From: CALVUJ01 sp045119835
GTDB taxonomy: Bacteria > Bacillota_I > Bacilli_A > RFN20 > DUOF01
Assembly (NCBI GenBank): GCA_045119835.1
Contig: JBGVED010000015.1
Coordinates: 8,905-72,904, forward strand
Reading direction: 5' to 3'
DNA: 64,000 nt
Shown here: positions 25,715 to 34,900 of the stretch, piece by piece
Layout of the letters: each line of letters starts with the position of its first letter
How positions within the stretch are numbered: the stretch's first letter is position 1
Translations under genes and position numbers: made by a program
The notes under the pieces: generated by a model
Databases searched by the model: none
What the model was told of the DNA's origin: nothing
Seen by the model: the letters and a program-made list of their open reading frames with translations, nothing else

Positions 25715-26565
25715 TGAACGTACAATGGTTTCCAGGACATATGGTGAAAGCTTTAAAAGAGATTTACGAAAAACAAAAAATGGTTGATATGATAATAGAG
25801 ATAGTAGACTCTAGAGCTCCACTTTCCAGCAGAAATCCAGAACTTGTGAACATTAATAAACCTCGTTTAATAATTATGAGTAAAAAGGATTATGCGGACA
25901 GTAAAATAGTTAATGAATGGATAAAATTTTTTGCAAATAGTGAAGTTAAAGTTATTTCTCAAGATTTAATAAATGGCTTTAATTTAAAAGAAATTATAAA
26001 TTCATGCAATGAGTTAATGAAATTTAAGTTTGAAAGAGATGCAAAAAGGGGAATAAAAAATAGGACTATTAGAGCAATGGTTGTAGGGATTCCTAATGTT
26101 GGCAAATCAACATTCATTAACAAGTTAGCAAAAAGAAAAGCTGCAAAAGCAGGAAACCAACCAGGACTTACTAAATCTCAACAATGGGTTAAAACTGAAA
26201 ATATAGAACTACTTGATACTCCAGGAGTTTTATGGCCAAAGTTTGAAAGTAAAGATATAGGGGTAAAATTAGCTTTGATAGGGACAATAAAAGAAGAAAT
26301 ATTAAATCAAGATGAACTAAGCAATTTGTGCTATGCTTTTTTAAAAGAATACTATCCTAATGAATTAACAAAAAGATATGATTTATTAGAACTTGACGAT
26401 AATATATTTGAAAATATAGCAAAAAGAAGAAAAATATTAAAAAATAACGGGGAATACGATGTAGAAAAAGCAAAATATTTATTACTAAAAGAATTTAAAG
26501 AAGGTATAATAGGGAAAGTATGTGTGGAAAGGCCAGGTGCAGATTATGGCGTCTTTAGAGTATGA
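25714..26565 (+). CDS. rbgA: Ribosome biogenesis GTPase RbgA (YlqF)
   Basis: Circularly permuted GTPase needed for late assembly of the 50S subunit. N-terminal NVQWFPGHMVKA motif, G4 SKKD near 50, then G1 GIPNVGKST (about 128-136) and G3 DTPG (about 169-172), in permuted order. 283 residues. ATG overlaps the previous stop (TAATG). Adjacent to rnhB as in Bacillus. Confidence 0.96.
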   Translation: MNVQWFPGHMVKALKEIYEKQKMVDMIIEIVDSRAPLSSRNPELVNINKPRLIIMSKKDYADSKIVNEWIKFFANSEVKVISQDLINGFNLKEIINSCNELMKFKFERDAKRGIKNRTIRAMVVGIPNVGKSTFINKLAKRKAAKAGNQPGLTKSQQWVKTENIELLDTPGVLWPKFESKDIGVKLALIGTIKEEILNQDELSNLCYAFLKEYYPNELTKRYDLLELDDNIFENIAKRRKILKNNGEYDVEKAKYLLLKEFKEGIIGKVCVERPGADYGVFRV

Positions 26566-27166
26566 AATTGAATTTAGAAGAAAAGGGTATAGTAAAATAT
26601 TAGGAATTGATGAAGCTGGGAGAGGACCATTAGCAGGTCCACTTGTTATCGCCGGAGTTGTTTTGCCCCCTGATTTTAATAATGAAGAAATAGATGATTC
26701 TAAAAAAGTTAGTGATAAAAAAAGAAGAGAATTATTTAAGGTTATAATGGAAAATGCTTTAGAAGTAAAGGTTAATATCGTTGATGTAGAAACTATTGAT
26801 AGACTTAACATATACCAAGCAACTAAAGAAGGAATGGAAGAAATAGTTAGACTTGTGGGGGATAATTGTGACGCTGTATTTGTTGACGCAGTTAAGCTTA
26901 ATGACGTAAACAAGCCTGTTTTATCACTTATTAAAGGAGATGCTCTTTCTCAATCAATTGCAGCAGCATCAATAATTGCTAAAGTAACACGTGATGATAT
27001 AATGATGGAATTAGACAAAGAATATCCTATGTATGACTTTAAAAACAATAAAGGATATGGGACAAAATCTCATCTTTTAGCTCTAGATAAATATGGAATT
27101 ACTAAGCATCATAGAATGTCTTATTCACCGGTATTTAAGGCTAGTATGCCAAAATTTGATATATAA
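26546..27166 (+). CDS. rnhB: Ribonuclease HII
   Basis: Cuts RNA-DNA hybrids and misincorporated ribonucleotides. Catalytic GIDEAGRGPLAGP with D22 and E23, and DAVKL and the C-terminal HHRMSYSPV motif. 206 residues from ATG 26546, preceded by CCAGGTG; it overlaps rbgA by 20 bases. A longer form from 26522 is possible but lacks a site. Confidence 0.96.
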   Translation: MASLEYEIEFRRKGYSKILGIDEAGRGPLAGPLVIAGVVLPPDFNNEEIDDSKKVSDKKRRELFKVIMENALEVKVNIVDVETIDRLNIYQATKEGMEEIVRLVGDNCDAVFVDAVKLNDVNKPVLSLIKGDALSQSIAAASIIAKVTRDDIMMELDKEYPMYDFKNNKGYGTKSHLLALDKYGITKHHRMSYSPVFKASMPKFDI

Positions 27167-27179
27167 CAAGAGGTTGTTT

Positions 27180-27779
27180 ATGGGTGTTTTTTTTAGATTT
27201 AATAAAAAAGGTGAAGTGCAGGTTGCAAAAACACTTTTTTCAACAAAAATTAGTGAAGAAGAATTTGAGGAAAAAAGTAAAGTTATACCAAAAGAAAAAT
27301 TTTTGTCTAAATATCGAAAAGAAAAACAACAATTGTCTGAGGAAATTGAAATGTTAGAAAAAATCAACGAGATGAAAATTTCTGCTGTAGGAGCTGTTAG
27401 TGTATATTTGGAAGGAGAAGGATTTTGCTTGTGTGGTGCTATAATAGGTGATAAATATTTTCCTGGGTTTTACGAAAATCACAACAAAAAGCAAGCTGCT
27501 ATAGAATATGGTTATGAATTTTATGGAAGAGTTATTATGAATCAAATTATTGAAAATAAATTATTAGATGAAAAAAAAGCTTATGACATTTTGTATGGAT
27601 TATCTGATGTTTATTGTTCATCTAATTCTGCTGTTTATTTCTTTTTAGGTAAGGAGAGGATCGACGAGCAAACATATTTAAAATACAAAGGAGAACAAGA
27701 TAGACTAACCAAAATAAGAAATGCTTCTTCTCCTTTAAAAAACATAAGTGATAACGCTAAAAAAAATAACAGAAAGTAA
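27180..27779 (+). CDS. Hypothetical protein at the end of the rnhB operon
   Basis: 199 residues, soluble. A coiled N-terminal half (about 20-66) is followed by a more globular part with Gly-rich SVYLEGEGFCLCGAIIGDKYFPGFYENH. I do not recognise it. ATG 27180 follows AAGAGGTTG 5-10 bases upstream; the frame to 27093 would overlap rnhB. The rimP promoter lies just downstream. Confidence 0.65.
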   Translation: MGVFFRFNKKGEVQVAKTLFSTKISEEEFEEKSKVIPKEKFLSKYRKEKQQLSEEIEMLEKINEMKISAVGAVSVYLEGEGFCLCGAIIGDKYFPGFYENHNKKQAAIEYGYEFYGRVIMNQIIENKLLDEKKAYDILYGLSDVYCSSNSAVYFFLGKERIDEQTYLKYKGEQDRLTKIRNASSPLKNISDNAKKNNRK

Positions 27780-27800
27780 ATCATATAATACATTATTTTC

Positions 27801-27829
27801 TTGAAATATTTTAAATATAATGATAATAT
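27801..27829 (+). promoter_or_regulatory. Promoter of the rimP-nusA-infB operon
   Basis: TTGAAA (27801-27806) and TAATAT (27824-27829) are 17 bases apart. Confidence 0.7.
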
Positions 27830-27839
27830 ATAAACGTTG

Positions 27840-27860
27840 AAGAGAGGGAATCCCTCTCTT
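27840..27860 (+). promoter_or_regulatory. 5'-end hairpin of the rimP operon transcript
   Basis: AAGAGAGGG (27840-27848) pairs perfectly with CCCTCTCTT (27852-27860) around a 3-base loop. It should lie within a few bases of the transcript start and be followed by TTGTTGTT. It may stabilise the mRNA or act in early attenuation; the T content is low for a terminator. Confidence 0.6.
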
Positions 27861-27882
27861 TGTTGTTAAATGGGGGGTTAAG

Positions 27883-28350
27883 ATGCAATTAGAAGACAAA
27901 ATCAAGAAGATTATTGAGCCTGTTTTAAAGGAAATGAATTTAATTCTTTATGAGTTAAAGTATGAAAAAGAAGGTAAAGAAAATTACCTTAGGATTTTTC
28001 TTGAAAAAGAAGAGGATGTTATGGATTTAGATACTTGTGTTGAGGCAAGCGAAAAAATATCATTATTACTTGATAAAGAAGATCCTATTCCAACGGAGTA
28101 CTATTTAGAAGTTGCTTCTAGTGGTAGAGAGAAAACTTTTAAAGAAAAACAAGATTACACAAACAATATAGATAAATATATTCTGGTTGACACTAGCGAA
28201 TTAGTTAGTGGTTATGATGAACTTGTTGGTTATTTAAAAGAAGTTAACGATGAAGGAATAAAATTAGAAATTAATCTTAAAGGTCGAATTAAAGTTGTTG
28301 ACATCCCATTTAAGATAATAGAAAAAGCACATTTAACATATAAGATTTAA
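27883..28350 (+). CDS. rimP: Ribosome maturation factor RimP
   Basis: Assists 30S assembly. KEMNLILYELKYEKEGKENYLRIFLEKE, then LEVASSGREKTF, are typical. 155 residues. GGGGGG precedes ATG 27883. First gene of the rimP-nusA-ylxR-ylxQ-infB-rbfA operon. Confidence 0.95.
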   Translation: MQLEDKIKKIIEPVLKEMNLILYELKYEKEGKENYLRIFLEKEEDVMDLDTCVEASEKISLLLDKEDPIPTEYYLEVASSGREKTFKEKQDYTNNIDKYILVDTSELVSGYDELVGYLKEVNDEGIKLEINLKGRIKVVDIPFKIIEKAHLTYKI

Positions 28351-28370
28351 TAGGAGGAAATTAAGAAAAA

Positions 28371-29924
28371 ATGAATGCTAGAGAATTACTAAATGCCTTA
28401 GATGCGTTTGAACAAGAAAAAGGAATATCAAAAGAGGTTGTATTAGATGCTTTAAAAGAAGCTTTAGAAAAAGCCTATAAAAAGCATATTGATCCTGATG
28501 TACTTTGTAGAGCAGATATTAATGGTGATTTAGGTACTATTGAAATGTACGAATTAAAAAATGTTGTTGAAGAAGTTGAAGATGATTTATTTGAAATTGA
28601 ATTAGAAGATGCAAGAGAGATTAATCCAAATATTAATATAGGTGAAACTCTTGAGATTTCTGTAGATCCAGAAACTTTATCAAGATTAGCAGCATTACAA
28701 GCTAAACAAGTTTTAACTCAAAAAATAAGAGAATTTGAAAAGCAAACTGTATATGATGCTTACATTGATAAAAAAGATGACATTATTGTAGGAACTGTTG
28801 ATAGAATTGAACCTGGATTTATTATTGTTAATGTAGGGAAAAGCAACGCTATTATGAAAATTAACAATACAATCCCAGGAGAAAACTTCAAACCAGGACA
28901 AATGGTTAAAGTTTACGTTGTTGATGTAGATAAAGGTGCTCAAGGAGCTGCTGTTATTGTTTCTAGAACAGCTCCTGGATTCTTAAAAAGACTATTTGAA
29001 GCAGAAATACCAGAAATTTATGATGGCACTGTAGAAATAAAGCACATCGCAAGAGAAGCTGGAGATAGAGCTAAAGTTTCTGTATTTTCAAGAAATAAAG
29101 ATGTAGATGCAACAGGAGCATGTATTGGTCAAAAAGGATTAAGAATACAAAAAATATCTAATCAAATTTTAGGTGAAAAAATTGATGTTATAAATTATTA
29201 TGAAAATCCAATTCTTTATATATCAGAAGCTTTAAAACCTGCAGAAGTTGTTGGAGCATATATAAATGAAGAAACAAGAAGTGCAGTAGCAGTTGTTAGA
29301 GATGATAGTTTTTCATTAGCAATTGGTAAAAAAGGAATTAATGCTCGTTTAGCAGTATCTTTAACAGGATATAAAATTGATATAAAAACTGTAACTAAAG
29401 CAATTGAAGAAGGAATTGTATATACAACAGTTGAACAAGCAATGGCTGATTATGCTAATAGTAGTAAAGTGGAAGAAATTATTGAAGAAGTTAAAATAGA
29501 AGAAATCGCTGAAGAAGTAGTAGAAACTCCAGTTAAAATTGTTGAAGAAGAACCTGTTAAGGTTGAGGTTAAGGTAGAAGAACCTAAAAAAGAAGAGAAA
29601 AAAGTTGAAGTTAAACAAAAGAGTGAAAAACCTCTTAAAATGCCAAAATTCCTTAAAGAAGATAATGTTAAACCTTCTAAAAAAGAAGAAACAAGATCTA
29701 CAGGAAATAGCAAAAAGAAAAAAGAAGATGAAAAAGAAGTTAGAAGAACTGTTCTTTCATCAAAAGAACTTGAAGATATTAAAAAGAAAAATGAAGAGGC
29801 TAGATCATATATGCCTATTTATACAGACGATGAGTTAGAAGAACTTGATGATGAGGTAGAAGAAGATAACTACTATGATGATGTAGACTACGATGAGTAT
29901 GACAAATACTATGATGAGGACTAA
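28371..29924 (+). CDS. nusA: Transcription termination/antitermination protein NusA with long charged tail
   Basis: Binds RNA polymerase and RNA to modulate pausing, termination and antitermination. N-terminal domain about 1-125, S1 domain about 132-200, and two KH domains about 225-345 (GACIGQKGLRIQKIS and AIGKKGINARLAV). After residue about 350 there is a 165-residue low-complexity Lys/Glu/Pro/Val tail ending in a Tyr/Asp-rich stretch (DELEELDDEVEEDNYYDD). Firmicutes NusA normally ends after KH2 (about 350-370 residues); this is 517. AGGAGG at 28352-28357 is 13 bases from the ATG, slightly far. Confidence 0.95.
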   Translation: MNARELLNALDAFEQEKGISKEVVLDALKEALEKAYKKHIDPDVLCRADINGDLGTIEMYELKNVVEEVEDDLFEIELEDAREINPNINIGETLEISVDPETLSRLAALQAKQVLTQKIREFEKQTVYDAYIDKKDDIIVGTVDRIEPGFIIVNVGKSNAIMKINNTIPGENFKPGQMVKVYVVDVDKGAQGAAVIVSRTAPGFLKRLFEAEIPEIYDGTVEIKHIAREAGDRAKVSVFSRNKDVDATGACIGQKGLRIQKISNQILGEKIDVINYYENPILYISEALKPAEVVGAYINEETRSAVAVVRDDSFSLAIGKKGINARLAVSLTGYKIDIKTVTKAIEEGIVYTTVEQAMADYANSSKVEEIIEEVKIEEIAEEVVETPVKIVEEEPVKVEVKVEEPKKEEKKVEVKQKSEKPLKMPKFLKEDNVKPSKKEETRSTGNSKKKKEDEKEVRRTVLSSKELEDIKKKNEEARSYMPIYTDDELEELDDEVEEDNYYDDVDYDEYDKYYDED

Positions 29925-29930
29925 TTTATA

Positions 29931-30188
29931 GTGAAAAAGATTCCTTTAAGAAAATGTGTTGCCACAAATGAAAAACTTCCAAAAGCAGAACTAGTTAGAA
30001 TTGTAAAAAATAATGAAGGAAAAGTTTTTATTGATTTGACAGGTAAAGCAAATGGAAGAGGAGCATACTTAAAAAAGAGTAATGATGCTCTTGATATTGC
30101 TATTAAGAAAAATAGCTTAGGTAGGGCGCTAGAGTGCACAATAGAAAATGAAATTTATGATGAATTAAGGAAGTTAATAAGTGAATAA
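29931..30188 (+). CDS. ylxR: YlxR family RNA-binding protein
   Basis: 85 residues (DUF448). Motifs PLRKCVATNEKLPKAELVRIVK and GRGAYLKKS match YlxR. GTG start at 29931 is six bases after nusA. Overlaps ylxQ by 8 bases. Role connected to RNA or translation control; it binds RNase P in some bacteria. Confidence 0.9.
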   Translation: MKKIPLRKCVATNEKLPKAELVRIVKNNEGKVFIDLTGKANGRGAYLKKSNDALDIAIKKNSLGRALECTIENEIYDELRKLISE

Positions 30189-30507
30189 AACTTTAAATAC
30201 TTTGGGGATGTGTGCATGTGCTAGAAAAATTTGTTATGGTGAAACACTTTTAAAAGAAATAAAAAACAAAAAAGTTTATTTCGTTTTAGTAGCAAATGAT
30301 GCAAGTGATAACTCAAAGAAAAGAATTATTGATAAATGTACTTATTACAAATGTGAGTATGTTGTCTGTTTAGATAAAGAAAGCATTACTAAATCAATTG
30401 GAAGGATTGATTTAGTAAGTGCTGTTGGTATAAAAGATTACAATTTAGTTAAAAAACTTAAAGAAAATATAGAAAGGGAAGGTGGTTCAAGTGAAGAAAA
30501 ACAATAA
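30181..30507 (+). CDS. ylxQ: YlxQ, L7Ae-family RNA-binding protein
   Basis: 108 residues. The L7Ae fold is seen in VYFVLVANDASDNSKKRIIDKC and the YVVCLDKESITKSIGR part. K-turn RNA binding is the expected property. GTG start 30181, overlapping ylxR. Overlaps the infB start region. Confidence 0.88.
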   Translation: MNKTLNTLGMCACARKICYGETLLKEIKNKKVYFVLVANDASDNSKKRIIDKCTYYKCEYVVCLDKESITKSIGRIDLVSAVGIKDYNLVKKLKENIEREGGSSEEKQ

Positions 30508-32320
30508 TAAACCAATGAAAGATAAAAGAACTTCAAATTTTGAGAAAAAACAAACAGAAAAAAATGATGGTGAGAAAATTGTTGTTTTCAAAGGTAGTAA
30601 AAGTGTTCAAGAATTAGCTAAAGATTTGTCCGTTAGTGCTACAGAGGTTATTAAGTTTTTATTCATGGAAGGTAAAATGGTAACCATTAACTCAGATTTA
30701 GATGTTTCTTTAGCAGAATTAGTTTGTTTAAATTATGGATATGATATAAAAATAGAAAAAGATGTTAGCGAAGAAAACTTCGAAGAATTAGAAATAGTAG
30801 ATGATGAGAAAGACTTAAAAGAAAGACCTCCAATTGTTACAATAATGGGCCATGTTGACCATGGTAAAACAACCTTACTTGATGCTATAAGAAAAACAAG
30901 AGTGGTTGAAGGTGAAGTTGGTGGAATTACTCAAAGTATTGGTGCTTATCAAGTAGAAGTAAAAGGAAAAAAATTGACGTTTTTAGATACTCCAGGACAT
31001 GAAGCTTTCGCAGCAATGAGAGCTAGAGGTGCGCAAATAACAGATATCGTTATAATTGTGGTTGCTGCAGATGATGGTGTAATGCCTCAAACTAAAGAAG
31101 CGATAGATCATGCTAAAGCAGCTGGAGTTCCAATCGTTGTTGCTGTTAATAAAATGGATAAACCAGGAATTAATCTTGAAAGATTGTATAGTGAATTAAG
31201 TGAGATGGAAATCATAAGCGAAGAATGGGGAGGAGAAAATATTTTCTGTAAAGTTAGTGCTAAAACAGGTCAAGGAATTGAAGATTTACTTGAGTCTATC
31301 CTTGTATTAGCCGAATTACAGGAATATAAAGCAAATCCTTCTAGATATGCATATGGTACAGTAATAGAAGCTAAGCTTGAAAAAGGAAGAGGAACAGTTG
31401 CAACTCTTTTAGTTCAAAATGGAACTTTAAGACATGGAGATAGTGTTGTTGCTGGTACTGTATTTGGAAGAGTTAGACAAATGAGAAATGATTCAGGAAA
31501 AGTAATTAAGGAAGCGGGTCCATCAATGCCAGTTGAAATAACTGGATTAAACGAAGTTCCTGGAGCAGGAGATAAATTCATGGCTTTCGCTGATGAAAAG
31601 AAAGCACGTGAAGTTGCGGATAAAAGACTTACAGAAAAAACATTATCTGATAGAAGAGGAAATACAAGTGTTTCACTGGAAGATTTGTATAATCAAATAA
31701 AAGTTGGAGATGTTCAAAATATCAATATAATTATAAAAGCTGATAGCGATGGTTCTAGTGAAGCAGTTAAGCAATCTTTATTGAAACTAAGTAATGATGA
31801 AGTTAAAATTAATGTAATAAGAGCACAATCTGGAGCTATTACAGAATCAGATGTGTTACTTGCAAGTGCTTCAAAAGCTATTATTTATGGATTTAATGTT
31901 AGACCTGATGCTTCTGTTAGAGCAAAAGCTGAAGAAGAAAGTGTTGATATAAGATTACATAGAATTATTTATGCATTGGTTGAAGAAATCGAAGCTGCTA
32001 TGAAAGGTATGTTAAAACCAACCTATAAAGAAGTTGTTACTGGACTTGCTGAAGTAAGACAACTTTATAAAGTGTCAAAAGTCGGAACAATTGCTGGAAG
32101 TTATGTAACAAGTGGTGTTATCAAAAAAGATAGTGGTGTTAGACTTTTAAGAAATGGTGTAGTAGTTTATGAGGGAAAACTAGCTTCCTTAAAACGTTTC
32201 CAAAATGATGCAAAAGAAGTTTCAACTGGTTATGAATGCGGAATGATGATTGAAAACTTTAACGATTTAAAAGAAGGAGATCATATTGAAGGATTTGTAA
32301 TGGAAGAAGTAAAAAGGTAA
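30491..32320 (+). CDS. infB: Translation initiation factor IF-2
   Basis: GTPase that brings fMet-tRNA to the 30S subunit and promotes subunit joining. N-terminal IF2-associated helices (about 38-85), G1 GHVDHGKT (120-127), DTPGHEAF and NKMD, then domains II-IV. 609 residues, short for IF-2 because the N-terminal extension is small. GTG 30491 is preferred: GGAAGGTGG (30478-30486) precedes it, and the alternative GTG 30482 is within the site. Coupled to ylxQ. Confidence 0.96.
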   Translation: MKKNNNKPMKDKRTSNFEKKQTEKNDGEKIVVFKGSKSVQELAKDLSVSATEVIKFLFMEGKMVTINSDLDVSLAELVCLNYGYDIKIEKDVSEENFEELEIVDDEKDLKERPPIVTIMGHVDHGKTTLLDAIRKTRVVEGEVGGITQSIGAYQVEVKGKKLTFLDTPGHEAFAAMRARGAQITDIVIIVVAADDGVMPQTKEAIDHAKAAGVPIVVAVNKMDKPGINLERLYSELSEMEIISEEWGGENIFCKVSAKTGQGIEDLLESILVLAELQEYKANPSRYAYGTVIEAKLEKGRGTVATLLVQNGTLRHGDSVVAGTVFGRVRQMRNDSGKVIKEAGPSMPVEITGLNEVPGAGDKFMAFADEKKAREVADKRLTEKTLSDRRGNTSVSLEDLYNQIKVGDVQNINIIIKADSDGSSEAVKQSLLKLSNDEVKINVIRAQSGAITESDVLLASASKAIIYGFNVRPDASVRAKAEEESVDIRLHRIIYALVEEIEAAMKGMLKPTYKEVVTGLAEVRQLYKVSKVGTIAGSYVTSGVIKKDSGVRLLRNGVVVYEGKLASLKRFQNDAKEVSTGYECGMMIENFNDLKEGDHIEGFVMEEVKR

Positions 32321-32344
32321 AAAATAATTATAGGTGGGATATAA

Positions 32345-32683
32345 ATGGCAAAATTAAAACAAGAAAAATTAGCGGTTCAAATCCAAAAATATATTAGTGA
32401 TATTATTCAGTTTGAACTAAAAGCAGATAACTTAGGCATTGTTACTGTTACTAGAGTTAAAGTTAGCGATGACAATTCTTGGGCAAAAATTTATGTAAGT
32501 TTTTTAGATAAAAATAAAGAAGAAAAACTAGAGAAGTTAAAACAATATAAGACGCCTATTAGAACAGCATTAGCTAAAAAGTTAACTATAAGAAGAACTC
32601 CGGATTTAACTTTTACTATTGATGATAGTTATGAAAAAGGAGAAAAAATAGAACAAATTATTAGAGAGTTAAACAAAAAATAA
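32345..32683 (+). CDS. rbfA: Ribosome-binding factor A
   Basis: 112 residues. Binds the 5' helix of 16S rRNA and supports cold-sensitive 30S maturation. VTRVKVSDDNSWAKIYVSF and IRRTPDLTFTIDDSYEKG are typical; final gene of the operon. TAGGTGGG precedes ATG 32345. The stop codon sits within the terminator hairpin. Confidence 0.95.
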   Translation: MAKLKQEKLAVQIQKYISDIIQFELKADNLGIVTVTRVKVSDDNSWAKIYVSFLDKNKEEKLEKLKQYKTPIRTALAKKLTIRRTPDLTFTIDDSYEKGEKIEQIIRELNKK

Positions 32684-32693
32684 CTCTCTTTTC
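32663..32693 (+). terminator. Terminator of the rimP-rbfA operon
   Basis: AGAGAGTTA (32663-32671) pairs with TAACTCTCT (32681-32689) followed by TTTTCTATT. It overlaps the rbfA stop codon. Confidence 0.85.
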
Positions 32694-32756
32694 TATTGAA
32701 TGTTGCATACTATAATATACAATTAAATCAAGATGTGATTAATGAGGTTTTATGTA

Positions 32757-33158
32757 ATGTTTGTTATTATTTTAGTAATATTTTTAACAATTTTTATTCT
32801 TACTATTAGTATGATTTTTAGTCCAAAATTAAGTGGGAAGTTTTTAAGTAAGCAAGTTAAGGCTATGAAGTACATGGTAGATGAGTCAAAAGAGGATCTT
32901 GAGAGTATCTCAACAACTATGATGGGAACTCAAATTAAAGTAGCTAAAAATGTTGTTGAGGAAAATAAAGATAATATTGAAGAATTATCTGTTAATTTAG
33001 CAGAATCAACAAAAAAAGGAGCAAAAACTATTACTAAAGCAGTGGCAGAAGGTATTAAAGAAGGTTTTACTGGTCAAGAAACAATCTATTGTAAACACTG
33101 CGGAGAAGCAATTGATGCAGATTCTAAATTTTGTAAATCATGTGGGAAGGAACAATAA
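32757..33158 (+). CDS. Membrane protein with C-terminal zinc ribbon
   Basis: 133 residues. N-terminal membrane helix (about 2-22), a helical stalk, and a zinc-ribbon with two CxxC pairs (YCKHCGE and KFCKSCGKEQ) near the C-terminus. The function is unknown; such proteins often scaffold membrane assemblies. ATG 32757 is preferred because GAGG at 32745-32748 lies eight bases upstream; an in-frame ATG at 32742 would add five residues. The terminator overlaps the stop. Confidence 0.75.
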   Translation: MFVIILVIFLTIFILTISMIFSPKLSGKFLSKQVKAMKYMVDESKEDLESISTTMMGTQIKVAKNVVEENKDNIEELSVNLAESTKKGAKTITKAVAEGIKEGFTGQETIYCKHCGEAIDADSKFCKSCGKEQ

Positions 33159-33172
33159 TGTTCCTTTTTTAT
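33147..33172 (+). terminator. Terminator of the zinc-ribbon gene
   Basis: AAGGAAC (33147-33153) pairs with GTTCCTT (33160-33166) followed by T run, overlapping the stop codon. Confidence 0.8.
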
Positions 33173-33180
33173 TTATAGAT

Positions 33181-33205
33181 AAAAAAAGAAGAATTAACTT
33201 TCTTC
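33181..33205 (-). terminator. Terminator of the TtcA-like gene
   Basis: On the reverse strand GAAGAA-AGTTAA-TTCTTC (33188-33205) is followed by seven T residues. The stem holds the stop codon region. Confidence 0.7.
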
Positions 33206-33946
33206 CTTTTTCTCTATTTCCCATAAATCTAATTTTTTTAAATTGTGTAACATAAGTAAAAAATTATCTTCAGCCATTGGATATTTTTTATATAAATCTC
33301 TAAGCATAGTTTTCATGTTTTCTCTCTCCGTATGTTTGTCATTAGGACAAGTAGAAATAACTAGAGGAACATTTAATTTATTAGCAGATTTTAAAATTAG
33401 CTTTTCTCTAGCATATACGAAAGGACGAATAAATGTTATGTCACTTCTATCAAGATACATTTTAGGTTTAAACGTAGCGATTCTTCCGCCAAATATCATA
33501 TTCATAGCTAACGTTTCAATTGCATCTTCACTATGATGAGCAAATGCAACTTTATTACAACCAAATTTTTTAGCACCTTCAATTACTACAGCTTTTTTAA
33601 TTTTAGAACATATAGAACAAGGTAATCTTCCATTATTTTGTACATTAGCTTTAAGTATTTCATAAGCCTGTGATGGTACTAATTCAAAGCGTATGTTTTG
33701 TTCTTTAAAATATTCTTCCATTGGAGTCGTATCCATATTAGGGAATCCCATTACTATATGTATTCCTACTATATCAAACTTTTTTTTCTTTTCAACCATT
33801 CTTTTATAAGCGTTCATTGCATATAAAAGTAAAACAGAGTCTTTGCCTCCGCTTACTCCAACTGCAATAGTGTCACCATCTTCAATCAAACCATAATCTT
33901 CATCGGCTTTTTTTATACATCCTAAAATATCTCTTAAATAATACAA
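33194..33946 (-). CDS. TtcA-like tRNA thiolation (PP-loop) ATPase
   Basis: 250 residues. The PP-loop SGGKDS is at 32-37 and activates the target base with ATP. LPCSIC with C110 and C113 and a later STCP give the cysteines seen in TtcA-type 4Fe-4S enzymes; TtcA makes 2-thiocytidine at position 32. Could also be a TilS/TtuA relative. TTG 33946 is chosen because GGGTGAT lies seven bases upstream; the GTG at 33955 is in that site. Confidence 0.8.
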   Translation of the reverse strand: MYYLRDILGCIKKADEDYGLIEDGDTIAVGVSGGKDSVLLLYAMNAYKRMVEKKKKFDIVGIHIVMGFPNMDTTPMEEYFKEQNIRFELVPSQAYEILKANVQNNGRLPCSICSKIKKAVVIEGAKKFGCNKVAFAHHSEDAIETLAMNMIFGGRIATFKPKMYLDRSDITFIRPFVYAREKLILKSANKLNVPLVISTCPNDKHTERENMKTMLRDLYKKYPMAEDNFLLMLHNLKKLDLWEIEKKEES

Positions 33947-34002
33947 AATAATCACCCTTTAAATAACAATGCAATAATATACTATTATTAAAAATTTTTC
34001 AA

Positions 34003-34845
34003 TTATTTCTTATTTATCTTATTCAATAAATTTTTTAAGCCTTTATTATTTCTCTCCATTTCTTTTATTGATTTTTCAACGGATTCTTTAAGTTCTTCCT
34101 CATCAATGTTTAAGTATTTTGCTTTTAGACCACTAATAGAATTTTTGTGTTTCAAAAAAGTATAAGCGACATCTAAATTTTGTTTTAAAACTTCAACTTG
34201 AATCTCATCAAAAGATTTTTCTTCAATTTTAGGTAATGAAGACTCCATAATTCTCATTACAGAATTAAAATAATTAAAACTTGTATTTTGTTCTTCATTT
34301 TCACTTAATAATTCACTAATTTTTTTTGCAAACTCATCAGATTTTGATTCTACAAAAGAGTAATTATATAAAATATCGTCATTAAAATTATAGTTTAAAT
34401 TTAATCCTTGATTTTGACAGTACTTTAGAAATAGTTTATTGTAAAGGCTTATAAAATATAAATATGCAAGGTCCTTTTCTTTTCCTTCAAGTTCATTGTT
34501 GGCCAATTTATTTATCAAGCAAAATTGATAGTAGTGAAAACATTCATGGGCAAGAGTGTGAACCAAATAATAAGGTAAAAAAGAATGGTGATTTATTAAA
34601 TCAGAAAGAGTTTCTTTAGCAGCGTTACTATCTAAAAAGAAATCATTTATATAAATACAGACAGGATTAGTTATGAATTTTCCGCTTAAAGTAATGTCCT
34701 TTTGTTGAGCATTAAATATTATTGGAACCTCAGAAATATTCAAATTTTCAAAAATTTCCTTAGATAAATTTCTAATGGAACTCATTTTTTCTCTTCTATT
34801 TTTTTGGGCAAATTCTTCGGGTATAAAATCTTTTAAGTTATTCAT
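34003..34845 (-). CDS. Putative HExxH metallopeptidase-like protein
   Basis: 280 residues, soluble. H100-E-C-F-H104 in HTLAHECFHYYQF is a metallopeptidase-type zinc motif in a helix. A third ligand may be the Glu in SFVESKSDEFAKKI (about 163-176). The remainder is helical. Family unknown to me. GGAGTGAT precedes ATG 34845; the frame to 34893 lacks a site. 55 bases downstream of glmS and possibly co-transcribed. Confidence 0.65.
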   Translation of the reverse strand: MNNLKDFIPEEFAQKNRREKMSSIRNLSKEIFENLNISEVPIIFNAQQKDITLSGKFITNPVCIYINDFFLDSNAAKETLSDLINHHSFLPYYLVHTLAHECFHYYQFCLINKLANNELEGKEKDLAYLYFISLYNKLFLKYCQNQGLNLNYNFNDDILYNYSFVESKSDEFAKKISELLSENEEQNTSFNYFNSVMRIMESSLPKIEEKSFDEIQVEVLKQNLDVAYTFLKHKNSISGLKAKYLNIDEEELKESVEKSIKEMERNNKGLKNLLNKINKK

Positions 34846-34900
34846 GATATCACTCCACAAAACTATTATACAGTTACATAGAGTGCATTTCAATTAGTAT

